From assembly GCA_963930645.1 (NCBI GenBank), contig OZ005648.1:868001-932000 (forward strand): a DNA stretch of 64,000 nucleotides, given 5' to 3'. The DNA is from Salticus scenicus. Lineage: Eukaryota; Arthropoda; Arachnida; Araneae; Salticidae. The translations under genes and the position numbers were made by a program. Numbering within the stretch: position 1 is the stretch's first letter; each line of letters opens with the position of its first letter. The notes beneath the pieces are model-generated. The model searched no databases. It had not been told where the DNA came from and worked only from the letters and a program-made list of their open reading frames with translations. Of the stretch, positions 34,100-45,488 are shown in pieces.

Positions 34100-34790
34100 T
34101 ATTAAGTAAGAGTTGTTAATTACTAAATGGGGAAAACGTAGTAGCGTGTTTAATATTTCTTCCCGAACTGTATATCGTTTAATGAATTGTAATGTACGAA
34201 AGTCTTTTATGCGTACCTGTAAAAGAACTATAAATAGTAAAGTTCCAATATCAAATAGTTTTCTTTTTTAAATAATTTTGATCAACATCACAGTTGTAGG
34301 TTTTTTAAATTTATGATGTTTGATTACAAAGATTTTCATTTATTGTTTTTCAACATCAGATTTTCGGAGCACGTTTTATTTTGTTACAAAAATTTAATTT
34401 TTTTTACTATTTGGTCATTCTTTCTTTCTTTTTTCAAGAATCTCTTCAAGTGGAGAGAATTCTTTGACGATCCTTCTGAGTAAGGTTCCTTTTGGCTCAA
34501 CTTTGTAAACTCGTTTCTCCCGAACCATTTGTTTTATTTTGACGATTTTTAGGTGGATTTGTGCAATAAAAGTTACTTAACAATGTGGACTAATGGTTTC
34601 TCTTCCAATCTCAAATCTCCAAACATGAGAGGATGTTAGCTTAGGAAAAATTCTTATATAGGGAACGCAATTTTGGGACCTATATTTTTGTAAGGATATG
34701 TTCTTCTAAAGATTTCGGCCAATTTTATTGATATTTTGGAAAATTTGTTTATTATTAGTTACCTTAAAATGTATGCATATATATATATAT
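34100..34790. other. Unassigned DNA
   Basis: Mostly AT-rich. 34430-34660 is less biased and could be a gene or element fragment, but no open frame longer than about 40 codons or known motif was seen. Confidence 0.4.
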
Positions 34791-34880
34791 TTCTTATTAT
34801 AAATCCCATGATATGATTATAATTTTTGTCATTCTTTTTCTCTTTTCCTGCGGATCCAATTCCTCTTTACATCGTGACTG

Positions 34881-34980
34881 TGAAAAAAAAAAAAAAAAAA
34901 AAAGTTCTAACGACGGGAAAACTAAAAAAAAAAAAAAAAAAGTTCTAACGACGGAAAAACTAAAAAAAAAAAAAAAAAAT
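34881..34980. repeat. Poly(A)-GTTCTAACGACGG minisatellite
   Basis: Two and a half units of about 40 bp: a run of A, then GTTCTAACGACGG(G)AAAACT. The two ORFs that cover it on opposite strands are Lys- or Phe-run artefacts. Confidence 0.8.
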
Positions 34981-35395
34981 GAAATATTCACTGCTAAGGT
35001 TGGAATTGTATTTTTTAACCCCCATCTCTTCTGATGAAACCGCTAGGAAACATCAAAATAAGAATCAAGGGGCGTGAGATTCAAGTAGTTATGGGACACA
35101 AGAACACAAATTTTTATTTTTAACACATCGGTTCTACCAGATTAGAATTTAAGAGGCAGGGAGAGGTAGTTCTGACATCCGCGTTTAACGAGCAGATTGA
35201 AGCTCAATTGCTATATAGACAAGGAAAATGCTCTCTGTACCTTGTTTACATCTGCCCGTTTTATAAACAAACAAACTTTAATGACTAGGTTTCGCTACTG
35301 TATCACATCTGAAAGTTTTAACTTTGAAAGCCTTATACATTAAGTTATTTTTCCATATTCTTAAAAAAAAAAAAAAAAAAAGAAAGAAAAGGAAC

Positions 35396-36090
35396 AGCTT
35401 TACTATACGGCACCCATTGCTTATTGCCATTGCCGATGTTTTGATCACGTGGTATGATGGTGTTTTGATTCGTTTTGTGAGTCGGTACTGCGAATCTTTC
35501 ACAACGTCGTGAATCGAATCAAAATGTTATGAAACAATACTTTTCATTATTATGAAACATTTTTTTTATGTTTCACTATGTTTTCTGCTGTTTGCTCGCT
35601 TCGCGAGCATTAAAACCAAAAAAAAAACATCACTGGACGCCCCTAATTCGTGGAGCATGAATCAGTAAATGCATGAAAATTCATAGAGCAGCGGTCACTA
35701 GGTTTTCTGCTGTTTGCTCGCTTCGCGAGCATTAAAACAAAAAAAAACATCACTGGACGCCCCTAATTCGTGGAGCATGAATCAGTAAAAGCATGAAAAT
35801 TCAAAGAGCAGCGGTCACTAGGTTTTCTGCTGTTTGCTCGCTTCGCGAGCATTAAAACCAAAAAAAATATCACTGGACGCCCCTAATTCGTGGAGCATGA
35901 ATCAGTAAAAGCATGAAAATTCATAGAGCAGCGGTCACTAGGTTTTCTGCTGTTTGCTCGCTTCGCGAGCATTAAAACCAAAAAAAACATCACTGGACGC
36001 CCCTAATTCGTGGAGCATGAATCAGTAAAAGTATGAAAATTCATGAAGCCGCGGTCACTATGTTTTCTGCTGTTTGTTCGCTTCGCCAGC

Positions 36091-36122
<32 letters not shown>

Positions 36123-36297
36123 CATCACTGGATACCCCTAATTAGCGATGCATGAGTCAGTAAATGTTACGTTTTGTTACGTTTCGATACAACAGAAAAA
36201 AGTATCGATACTCTGATTCGGGTCTCGAATCACCATCATATCACGCGATCCAAACATCGGCAACGGCAATAAGCAATGGGTGCCGTATAGTAAAGCT
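35396..36297. mobile_element. Foldback element enclosing a 120-bp tandem array
   Basis: 66-bp terminal inverted repeats (35396-35461 and 36232-36297, start AGCTTTACTATACGGCACCC) differ at four positions; weaker similarity continues inward. They enclose five tandem units (35579-36180). Both ORFs at the left end lie in or across the inverted repeat. This architecture (inverted repeats around internal tandem repeats) occurs in foldback elements and in several bivalve and Drosophila non-autonomous elements. No target duplication was found, so the superfamily is open. Confidence 0.85.
35579..36180. repeat. Five tandem 120-bp units with a GC hairpin
   Basis: Units start at about 35579, 35701, 35821, 35941 and 36061. 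The middle three are 120 bp and differ at only a few bases; the first is 122 bp because of a longer A run; the last is the most diverged, with an expanded A run. Each unit holds GCTCGCTTCGCGAGC, a 6-bp stem with a TTC loop, which is broken in the last unit (GTTCGCTTCGCCAGC). An A8-10 run follows the hairpin. Confidence 0.95.
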
Positions 36298-36299
36298 TA

Positions 36300-37300
36300 G
36301 CCAAAAAAAAACCTTGTAGCACTAAGTTTGAAAAATCATTTTCAGTTATCTCTAGTCATCAAACAATAGTTATCTTCATATCAAATTAACCAGAAATAAA
36401 ATGATAATAATAGTAATAATAAGACAATATAATGCATATGTGTAATATATATATTTAATTTTTTGACCTATTTTAGGGTATAGTCACCTTCAATTTTTTA
36501 GAAGGAATGCCTGAAGCTTCGTTTTAACTGTAATATGAAATGTTCTTGTTCAGTTCACAATTTTTAAGCAAACAATATTTTCTCTCTTGTGAAATTCCTC
36601 GTCATTTTATTTTGGTTCCATTATCGGATGAAAAGAAAAATAATCTGTTCATCCAGTGGGTGAGCGGAAAAAATACCCAGGAAAAAAAAAAAAAAAAAGA
36701 CAATGCAGCTGTGTAACCTGAAAGCTAAATATACATTCTAACAGGTCAAAAGAAGAAAGGAAACTTTGGTGCGTCCATGAAGGTATATCTTTATGAGAGC
36801 GTCGGAAATCTCTTAGTTTTTTTTTCATAAAAATACAGAATTTAAAAATAGAATTTTTAAAGTGTAAGAACTACATTATTATTATTGGAATATAAGAAAA
36901 TGACAGTACCTAAAGAGGAAAAACAAATAAATACTTATAATTTTTAATATATATTGAATTACGTTGTAAAATATAAATTTAAAAAACATTCTCAGTATGA
37001 AGGGGAGAAAAAGGAATGGAAGGAAATTTTTCATTTATTTCTAATGTAAAATTTAAAAAGTTGAAGTTTTACATCATCAACTATAAAGTGCCATTTTAAA
37101 TTTCATTATAAGGTCTATTCTTCTGATAGAAACTTACAAAAAAGAAAAGGAAAAAAAGAAAGAAAAGAAAAAAGAAAAATATATTCATTTATCGCATTTT
37201 TAAATAATGCTTCCAAATTTTGGATATGTGTTTATACAAATGTGACTTCAAGAATGTTCCAGATTTTTTTTTTTTTTTTCTGTTGATGAACAAGGAAAAA
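36300..37300. other. AT-rich spacer without genes
   Basis: Microsatellite fragments and homopurine runs (37138-37180 is almost pure A/G). Nothing else supported. Confidence 0.5.
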
Positions 37301-37308
37301 ATGCTTAA

Positions 37309-39433
37309 CCCTGGAACACTAGTGGTACGTAAATTTTACGTGCGGTCTTCATTTATTGGTTCTTTTCTGCCAATACACTTGTTTGACCATCAGTGCTTCG
37401 AAATAATTATTCAGTTAATGAAAAATTAGTAATATTGGGTAAAACAGCAAATAATTAAACATATTTAAGAACAACATTAATGTAATATAAGCAAATAAAA
37501 CGACTTTTACATGAGCACGTCAATTTTACGTACCTCTAGTGTTATACTCTATTTCCTTTACGTAGTCGCCTCAAGGCCACGCTCAGATGAACTGCGATTT
37601 CACTTTCCCCGTCCGTTGCTAGGTTACTGAAGAAACAACCACATCTCACTGGATGGAATTGAGCACGTGATCTCAGTCATGTGATCTCCCTCTCCGCATT
37701 CCGTGGCCTTGAAGCGCCTCTGATGCAGAAATGGACTATAGCGGCATACACTAAGCGACAAAAAAAAAAGCCGCACTGCAGAAAAATTGACTTATACCTT
37801 TTGGGTTTGTAATAATTTAAAAACTAATAATTGCAACGAATAAAACTGTTATGTTTGTATAATACGGAAGTCATAACATGATACCTATGTACATTTTCGA
37901 TTTAATAATTCGTTTTATTAAACTGTACGAAGCATTTAATAAAAATTCACATAAAATTTTCTTTTTAAACGTAATATAATATACATATACTTTGTATTCT
38001 ATCATGATTTATTACATGATATAAACAAGTGCTATGTTAATGTATGAAATAAAACTATTTGTTTGTTAGGTCTAAACAATTATTTAATAAAAATATGTAT
38101 TCTGGATTGGATAATTCCGCCTTTATATGGAATTACTGCTTTAATGGGCAATTGCATAGTATTTTACAGTTTTGTAACATGAAACTCAGAAATTTCACTG
38201 TGCTAAATATCATAAATATTTTTTGGTAGTTCTTACAAAGTTGTAGGCTACAAATTTCTAATCCCCACCCTCTTTTATACACTAAACATTTTCCAGCGGA
38301 TTGAGATTAGGGCAATTTTCAGGTCTAATAAAGAAGAAATCCTACGATATTCTTTGTGAGATTTAATTTTAAGTAAAAAAAAGTTATGATAACTTACAAA
38401 ATTATAGATGCTCATGAGAATGGATAAGTAATTTTAAAAACTTGAATCAAATAAATGTATCACAAGTGCCCTATAACAATGTGCTTTATCATCTAGAAAA
38501 GCTAATTATATAAGAGTCTGAAATACCCCCAAAGTAGTCGGTCATGTATCAGTTTTTTAGTGGCCAAGTTTTATTTCGGGTAAATTGATCCCTTGTACAT
38601 GAAAATTTGCCATACTCACTGAAAAATTATGCATTTTCGTATCGTAATGTACGGGGAATATGTTATTGTTTTAAAAGTGCAATTTTCATTCAGTCAGTCA
38701 CATTTTTGTGATCAAATCTGCTTGTTTCTGTCAGTTCGAAATGAGTTAAACTCATCAGAGAGAACAACTTCATCCCAATAATTAATTGATCGTTTTTAAA
38801 ATTTTTTAACCCTTTAATGTCCTGGTTTTCTAATTCTTTTCGTTAAGAATGGATTTTTTTCTGATTTTCTGGCAATTAAACCAGCTTTGTTTAATTGTTA
38901 TTTCACTGTATTTAGATAAATTATGTTACTAAGCACTTTTTCTGAATCCCTGCTATGTTCTAAATGTAATACTAACTGATTTTTTAAGCGCTGGTCATAT
39001 CGACTGGATGAGTAACGTGGCTGCTTTAGGACAAATGTGCAGTTTAAACCGCCAAAAAATATTATATCTTGCTAAAAACCAGATTACTAATATTTTGTTA
39101 ACATTTTAGAATTTTGACATCCCACGTGTTAAAATATTTTTTTGATTTTCGCTCTGAAATTAATATTTTTTGTGGTATCGTTAATTGCCTTATTCTTGCC
39201 ATTTTTGAAATACTTTCTAAAATTACAATTTTACGGACAATTGCATCTTGTTTTTAACACTTGGCTCAATCCTAAATTATACGCGGAACACAATGTAATA
39301 AAATCTGTTGAAAAATTTACTTTTGAAACAATAAAATTAGCGATTACGTGAAGAAAAATGGAAAATATCCAAGTGCGGCTTTTTTTTTTTTTTTTTGTCG
39401 CTTAGTGTATATGAACACGCTAGTGTTATAGGG
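37309..39433. mobile_element. piggyBac-type MITE, TTAA-flanked, split by a Tc1/mariner element
   Basis: The left end CCCTGGAACACTAGTGGTAC follows TTAA (37305-37308). The right end, reversed, is CCCTATAACACTAGCGTG and is followed by TTAA (39434-39437). Without the insert at 37749-39407 the MITE would be about 465 bp. Inside it, at 37525-37556, the word GTACCTCTAGTGTTATACTC mirrors the left end, so it has an extra internal inverted copy of its terminus. Confidence 0.85.
37749..39407 (-). mobile_element. Tc1/mariner relic (CACTAAGCGAC family), copy 2
   Basis: Ends CACTAAGCGACAAAAAAAAA and, reversed, CACTAAGCGAC plus poly(A), then GCCGCACTT; TA at 37747-37748 and 39408-39409. The minus strand keeps WDEVVLSDE (38748-38779), the first catalytic Asp context of Tc1 transposases, followed by text resembling the W-x-x-F-M strand. 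The frame is broken throughout; no segment above 70 codons survives. Paralogue at 31680-34063. Confidence 0.85.
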
Positions 39434-39608
39434 TTAAAGGAATAACTATCTATTCAATAAAAAATAAGGATGAAAAAAGAGGCGACACACACATTTAAAT
39501 ATTTTATATATGTGGCCTACACAACATTTATATACAAAAATGTTTCAGAAACTCGTGTGAATAATCACCTCAATTGGAACACATAGGTTTGTTCTATATC
39601 CCTAACAG

Positions 39609-39808
39609 CAGTGTTGGGCATAACTGATTACAGAGTAATTGAATTACAATTATAATTATTTTACTGTCAATCGATTAAAAAGTAACTGATAACAAATAAA
39701 TTGAATTGTAATTCAATTTATTTGTTATCAGTTACTTTTTAATCGATTGACAGTAAAATAATTATAATTGTAATTCAAATACTTTTTTATCAATTATGCC
39801 CAACACTT
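39609..39808. mobile_element. 200-bp hAT MITE, nearly perfect palindrome, 8-bp duplication
   Basis: Ends CAGTGTTGGGCATAA and TTATGCCCAACACTT; flanks CCTAACAG at 39601-39608 and 39809-39816, identical. Inside, arms of about 75 bp (39632-39706 and 39709-39783) are almost perfectly complementary, e.g. GACAGTAAAATAATTATAAT, so a single strand would fold into one long hairpin. CAGTGTTGGGC is a common hAT MITE terminus. Confidence 0.93.
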
Positions 39809-40086
39809 CCTAACAGCATAATTTGTCGATATGACAGCGAAGTCAACTTCCCATATCGTTTGTAAAGTGTATTTTTTGAAATAATCACGCCACGTGTCAC
39901 TTAGTGACTTTTTGCATGAAGTATGAAATCACTGCAAGGTCCCTATGGTGGCTCGCCCGGTAAAACAACATGAGAGCAATTTAAGGTATAAGATATTTCA
40001 CAGTTTAAACTGTAATTGTCTTTCATCGAATATATATATACTATATATATTTGTCATTTATTGGTTAAAAAATGTGATACTTCTGA

Positions 40087-40502
40087 CAAGGAAACATTCA
40101 AAAGGTGTCATCTTCAAAAAGTATTGAAAAAAATATATTTGATTCTACTCTTCATAAAACACCAGAAAATGAAAAAATTATCGGCTGAAATTAATTACAG
40201 CGACCAGAAAAAATTATCAAAATTAAGCGTATTTGGCAATTTCACACTGCTAGGCGATTGATTTTGAGTACTTGGCGGAAAAGCAAAATACGGTTTTGTT
40301 CGTACACGGCAATCTCGGTGCTAGCAAACGTATCGCCTAACAACGCTAAATCGCCAAATATGCTAAATTTTGATAATTTTTTGTGGTCGATGTAATTCAT
40401 TTCAGCCGATATTTTTTCATTTTCTGGTGTTTTATGAAGAGTAGAATCAGATATATTTTTTTCAATACTTTTTGAAGATTACACCTTTTGAATGTTTCCT
40501 TG
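40087..40502. mobile_element. Palindromic MITE with 3-bp TGA target duplication, copy 2
   Basis: Same family as 6543-6963, similar over the full length. Flanks TGA at 40084-40086 and 40503-40505. The ends CAAGGAAACATTCAAAAGGT and complement are kept. The two reading frames starting upstream at 39945 and 40016 run into the left arm and end there, so they are not genes. Confidence 0.8.
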
Positions 40503-40929
40503 TGAATCATAATATCCAACTTCCAATGATCATGCGAAGTCGCATTTGAGGTTCTCTATGCATTCATAAATGGGTCACTGTGGTATGACATGACGGGGTG
40601 ACGGGGATCTTAGTGTCGTTTGAAAATATTCAGATCAATATTTCTTATTATTTTCACACGATATCAATATCATCATCTTTGCTTCTATAAAACTGTGCCT
40701 AAGAAACACATGCGTCAGCGTTAAATAGTTCCGATGCAAATGTTATTTTATTAAATGTAACTTAACTGATTACAAAATTTAATAAGTGGGATTAGACGCA
40801 ACATGGACTTCGATGCTTGCTTCGGTGTTCTTTTTTCTTTTCTTTTTTTTAAGCAGATGAAACTAGTATGTTGTGGCCACCACAAGACTTTCTTCTATAT
40901 TTACCTATACATATTCAATCAGTAACAAT

Positions 40930-40965
<36 letters not shown>

Positions 40966-40994
40966 CGATTTTTTTTTTTTTTTTTTTTTTTTTG

Positions 40995-42108
40995 TTAAAA
41001 GTGAAAAAAATCGATAACTTTGTTTTAAATTATCACAGATTTATAGTTCAACCATTCGTTTTAAAGGTATTGACGAGACCTTTCGAAAGATACCCATCTT
41101 GAAAATTTATCCCCCCCAGGGGGGGAAGCGATGCCCCCCCATGCAGAAAATTTTTTTCCTAGTTACATACTACTATTATCAATAATTCATATTAATTTTA
41201 CAATCACAAGTTTAAAACAACTCTAATTATGCACATTTATACGAATTTTTGTCCTATGCTGCCATGTTAAAAATTTAGATAAAATGCTATCGCAGCGCCA
41301 CCTGTTGAGCTATTGATCCCCAAACATAATCAGCACCAGTTTATGTCGGGGACCAACTAAATACCAAGTTTGGTTAAATTTCGTTAAAAAAAAAAAAAAA
41401 AAAAATTGCGATATTTTTCTGTTTTTTTTTTGTTAAAAGTTAAAAAAATCGATAACTTTGGTTTAAATTATCACAGATTTATCGTTCAACCATTCGTTTT
41501 AAAGGTATTGACGAGATCTTTTGAAAGATACCCATCTTGAAACTTCGCCCCCCCCGGTGGGGGGGCAACCGATGCCCCCACATGCACAAAATTTTTTTCC
41601 AAGTTAACTATTACTATTATCAACGAGACCTTTCGAAAGATACCCATCTTGAAAATTTACTTCCCCGGGGGGGGAACCGATGCCCCCCCATGCACAAAAT
41701 TTTTTTCCTAGCTAACTACTACTATTATCAATAATTCCTATTAATTTTACAATCACAAGTGTAAAATAACTCTCTTTATGCCCATTTATACGGAATTTTG
41801 TCCTATGCTGCCATGTTAAAAATTTGCATAAAATGCGATCACAACGCCACCTATTGAGCGATTGATCCCAAAATCTAATCAGCACCAGTTTATGTCAGGG
41901 TGCAACTAAATACCAAGTTTGGTTAAATTTCATTCATTGGTTCGTGAGATATAGCGTCCACAAAAAAATGATACAGACAGACATTTTCTAAAAACTATTA
42001 ATTCGTGTTCTCCATATCCCAAAACATGTAAATCCATCAAAAAGTGGACTTCGAAAATTTTCGCGAATCCAATACTTTCTCTATATTACATATAGAAGAA
42101 AGTAAAAA
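40995..42108. repeat. Duplicated repeat with G/C-run block and stem-loop 3' end (family H, copy 1)
   Basis: Unit 1 (40995-41431) and unit 2 (41432-41955) are direct repeats of about 437 bp. They share 'atcgataactttg', 'caaccattcgttttaaagg', 'gaaagatacccatcttgaaa', a variable C7/G7 block, and 'gccacctgttgagctattga'. Unit 2 has an additional ~113-bp internal duplication. A unique tail (41930-42108) follows and ends in the hairpin TACTTTCTCTATA..TATAGAAGAAAGTA (42073-42104) plus A's. The tail is homologous to 63490-63722. No ORF; the one at 41537 follows the C/G-run repeat. Confidence 0.75.
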
Positions 42109-42447
42109 AGTGGAAGAGAGAAAAAAAAAAGAAAGTTTTTCGCAAGTCTGTTGTGATATTCAATACGGCTGTCGGAACGCAATTTAATTTATTCTGCTTT
42201 CCATCAGAATCAGTTTCTTGTCAGAAGTTAATTGATTTCTTTCTGGCTGTAACTGATACACTCATTTACAAGCAATTTTTTTTTAATTGATATTATTTAG
42301 CTCTATTTAAAAACTCAAATAGTAATGATTTTAAGGAATTTTTATCATACAAATTACATACTCTAAAATTATTCCAAGCGTTTAAATTTTTGATATAATT
42401 TTATTTTTCAAAATCGTATATTCTCGTAACTTTATAGATATTCTTAA

Positions 42448-42881
42448 GAGCGGACAATACCTAATCTCGCCGGCAGCCTTCGCCCATGTTATTCTATGGG
42501 AAAATTTGTTTACATAATTACTCATTACCTAATGAATATTTTTCAATTCTGTTTTCACATTTAGAAAATTCATAAGCGTTAAATTAGTACTTGTTTTCCA
42601 AAAATTGATTTTTTTAAATTTTAGTATTTCATTTTGCGATTAGAAAATGAGAAAAATGCATTTTGTGAAAAATCGCATTTTTGAATTCAAAATTAAAATG
42701 TAAAAATTTTTTTAAAAAAATGAATTTTCCAAAAATGAGTACTCATTTAACGGTTATGAATTTTCTGACTGCGAAAACAGAATTTAAAAATATTCATTAG
42801 GTAATGTGTAATTGTAGCAACAAATTTTCCCATAGAATAACATGGGCGAAGGCTGCCGGCGAGATTAGGTATTGTCCCCTC
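42448..42881. mobile_element. Palindromic piggyBac-type MITE, TTAA-flanked (family P, copy 1)
   Basis: Flanks TTAA at 42444-42447 and 42882-42885. Ends GAGCGGACAATACCTAATCT and, reversed, GAGGGGACAATACCTAATCT. The whole 434 bp is one imperfect palindrome: 'tgttattctatgggaaaat', 'cattacctaatgaatatttt' and 'tgttttcac..ttagaaaattcat' occur in both arms. The TTAA target suggests piggyBac, but the terminal GAG is unusual for that superfamily. The related copy is at 61671-62102. Confidence 0.87.
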
Positions 42882-42899
42882 TTAATTGGTCTTCATTGG

Positions 42900-44940
42900 A
42901 TTTGAAGATTTCTTGAAGATTTGCACAGTTCGGAAACAGCAATATCAGGTTCGAAATTTTCGGTTGACTGACGTTTCTGTTAAATGTTGATTTTCGCCAC
43001 CTCCATTTATATGAGATAATTTAATGTTTTCAGATTATTTTATTCATTTGACATTTATGTTGTATCCTCTTTATTTATACAAATATTATAGTATTTATCA
43101 TAAATCTAAACAACATCTACAGTTAAAAGAATTTATTAAAGTGTTATACGTTTTCTATAAAAGTAATTTCTTTTTTCTTTAGTAGTTTTTAATTTAATTG
43201 GCTATCTTAAACAGGGTCGTAACATGAAACTTTATGAGTTTGTTGATTTAATGGTACGATACTACTGGAATAAATTAGATTTGACGGCACACACTTTATT
43301 TTTAAAACGATATCGGTTGAAACTAGAGCAAAAGTAACTCGATATACCTCATAACGACTCCGATTTCATTGGTGGATGATCCCCTTTCTGGCAAGTGACT
43401 GACTCACCCGTGTTTTCGAAGCTGCGAAAAGAGAATTTAGATTGTCGTTTTAGCTGGTGATGATGCGATGTTTCCCTAGACAACAGGTGAAAATGAACTG
43501 ATTAGATTTTCCACTCAGATCATACCTTTATTCCGCATAATCTTCTCTTTATTTTGAGTTCAATTACTGGAATTGTATTTCCATATATTGGAAAGGAAAA
43601 TCTCGCCAATGCGTGTAAAAGAATAGCTTATGTTATGTGCCTTAAAGGCGGAAGAAGTGATGCACTATTTACTTTTATAATCTAACATTTAATGCATTGT
43701 TCTTAAAAGAATCTTATTGTTTCATATTGTATTCAGCGAGTGATTGTTCAATTTATATTTTAACAAGAACAGATGTGATAACAGGGTGATAAAACACTGC
43801 CATTCATATTATTGAGCATGAATGGTATTAAATTTTTTGTGATTTCAGAATTTCATAAAAATGGGATAAAGGGTATATGATTATCCTGTTAAGCGTGTGC
43901 AATCATATGAAATTAATGAAATATCCTCACACACTTAATGACACACTTGTATGATTAAAATTTTCATGAGCTTGTGAAACATTTCATTATTGGGTCAAGA
44001 ACAACTCGTGATTTTTGAGTATTTGATAAAATTGGATATTTTATCGGAGCATAATGTCCAAATAGGTAACATGCAAATTATAAGTGAAAACAATAAGCGT
44101 AAATAAGTGTAAAGATGACACTTTAACTTATTTTCTTTTTGACTGTATCGTTCTTCTTTCTTGAAGTGCGCAGCAGGAGGGGGTTATGCTATCCATTCTG
44201 TGATTCCATATCTCAATTGAAGAGCGGATTTGGTGCAATTTTAATTTTGGGGGGGAAAGGTGCCCTTGACATTCCAAAACAAGATGCGGGCCCTCTCTTG
44301 TCGAACACCAACGATACCGAGTGTGTGTGTGTGTGTAGAGTTCTCATCTAAAGGGTCATTTTCCAATTTTTCCCATTTGAGGCCCCCTAAGCTTTCTTCG
44401 CACCATTAAAAAAAAACATCCCAGTCGTGTTCCGAAGCATGGGGTGTCAACTCACTCGCGGCGTGCGGCCTTCTGACCTCTGAACCGAAATCATCTCAAA
44501 AGCCCTTCGACCTGGATTTTCATAACTCCAAGACAAGTTCACTTCACTTCGGCGTTTACAGTATTGGTTCCTATTGAATGGCCCCTTTTAAGTTATTTCT
44601 AGGAGTGCCCTATCTGAGGTTTTAGTCCCATTTATCTGTATGGATTTCTTTTTCTTTTTTGTGACATTAGAACTGGGAATATATTAGAAATTATATAATT
44701 ATTTATTTATATATTTATTTTTGCTTCAATTATCAATAAAAAATATAAATTCATCAATTTAAAAATGTATTAATTAGTTACTGGTAAAAGCATAAAATAG
44801 TTTCGTTTCTTGGAGCGTATAATTGAAGTATTTTGTAAAGTTTTATTTATTTATTTATGTATTTTTTTACTTTTCAAATTTGCTTGTGTCCCCCCATTCC
44901 CTGTAAAAATAGTCATTGATAACTAGAAACTAAGCTTTAA
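42900..44940. other. Unassigned DNA
   Basis: No element ends or exons recognised. 44150-44630 is GC-richer with a (GT)n run at 44321-44336 and a G9 run, and looks like fragments of repeats ('ggcccctttaag', 'aggccccctaagc'), without a defined boundary. Confidence 0.4.
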
Positions 44941-44955
44941 AATTTAAGCATATCT

Positions 44956-45132
44956 CAGTGGCGGATACAGAACTTAACTTTGGGGGGGGGGGGGGGGGGG
45001 CTAAGTTTTTTCAAGGTGTTATTCCAGATCAATGAAAAGTTTACAATTATAATAGTCAGTTGTGAATATCAGTACTTTTTTTTTGGGGGGGGGGGCTTCA
45101 GCCCCCTAGCCCCCTCCTTAAATCCGCCACTG
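44956..45132. mobile_element. hAT-type MITE with perfect 8-bp duplication (CAGTGGCGGA family)
   Basis: Ends CAGTGGCGGATACAGA and, reversed, CAGTGGCGGATTTAAGG; flanks GCATATCT at 44948-44955 and 45133-45140. A G18 run near the left end and a second G run inside are typical for this family. The reading frame that spans it only follows the G runs. A half copy remains at 50937-50990. Confidence 0.92.
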
Positions 45133-45488
45133 GCATATCTATTTTTTTTTTTTTTTTTAACCTCGACTGAAAGAGAAGGATTTGCTTAACTAAAATACGT
45201 TTTTTTTCAGGTCACTTTGCAATGATATTTTAAATTTTGAGCTTGTGAGTAATTTTCAAATCATGTTAGATTATAATCGCGTCTTTTTTTTTAAATTGGG
45301 GCATGAATACGCGTTAAAAAAAAAAAATAATCACGAAAAATTAAAAATTGGCTATAATTATAGTGATTATGAGATACTCAGATCGTATTCAGGTCATCTC
45401 AAAACATAAGAATTCATCGTAAAACGGAAAATTGTCAGATCTACTTTTGATCCTCGAATCCTTCATTCTTACACTTCATCAAAGTTGT

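Noticed and set aside
34797..35034. Opposed ORFs of 64 and 73 codons
   Set aside because: Both are translations of the poly(A)-GTTCTAACGACGG minisatellite.
35010..35075. Hammerhead ribozyme core (CTGATGA ... GAAAC at 35031-35055)
   Set aside because: The stem II segment between the two conserved words does not pair, and no matching cleavage-site stem was found; chance match.
35579..36180. CRISPR-like array
   Set aside because: Units are contiguous 120-bp tandem repeats without variable spacers, in a eukaryotic foldback element.
41537..41734. 65-codon ORF containing two near-identical halves, like a repeat protein
   Set aside because: The halves reflect the ~113-bp DNA duplication within the non-coding repeat; codon use follows C/G runs.
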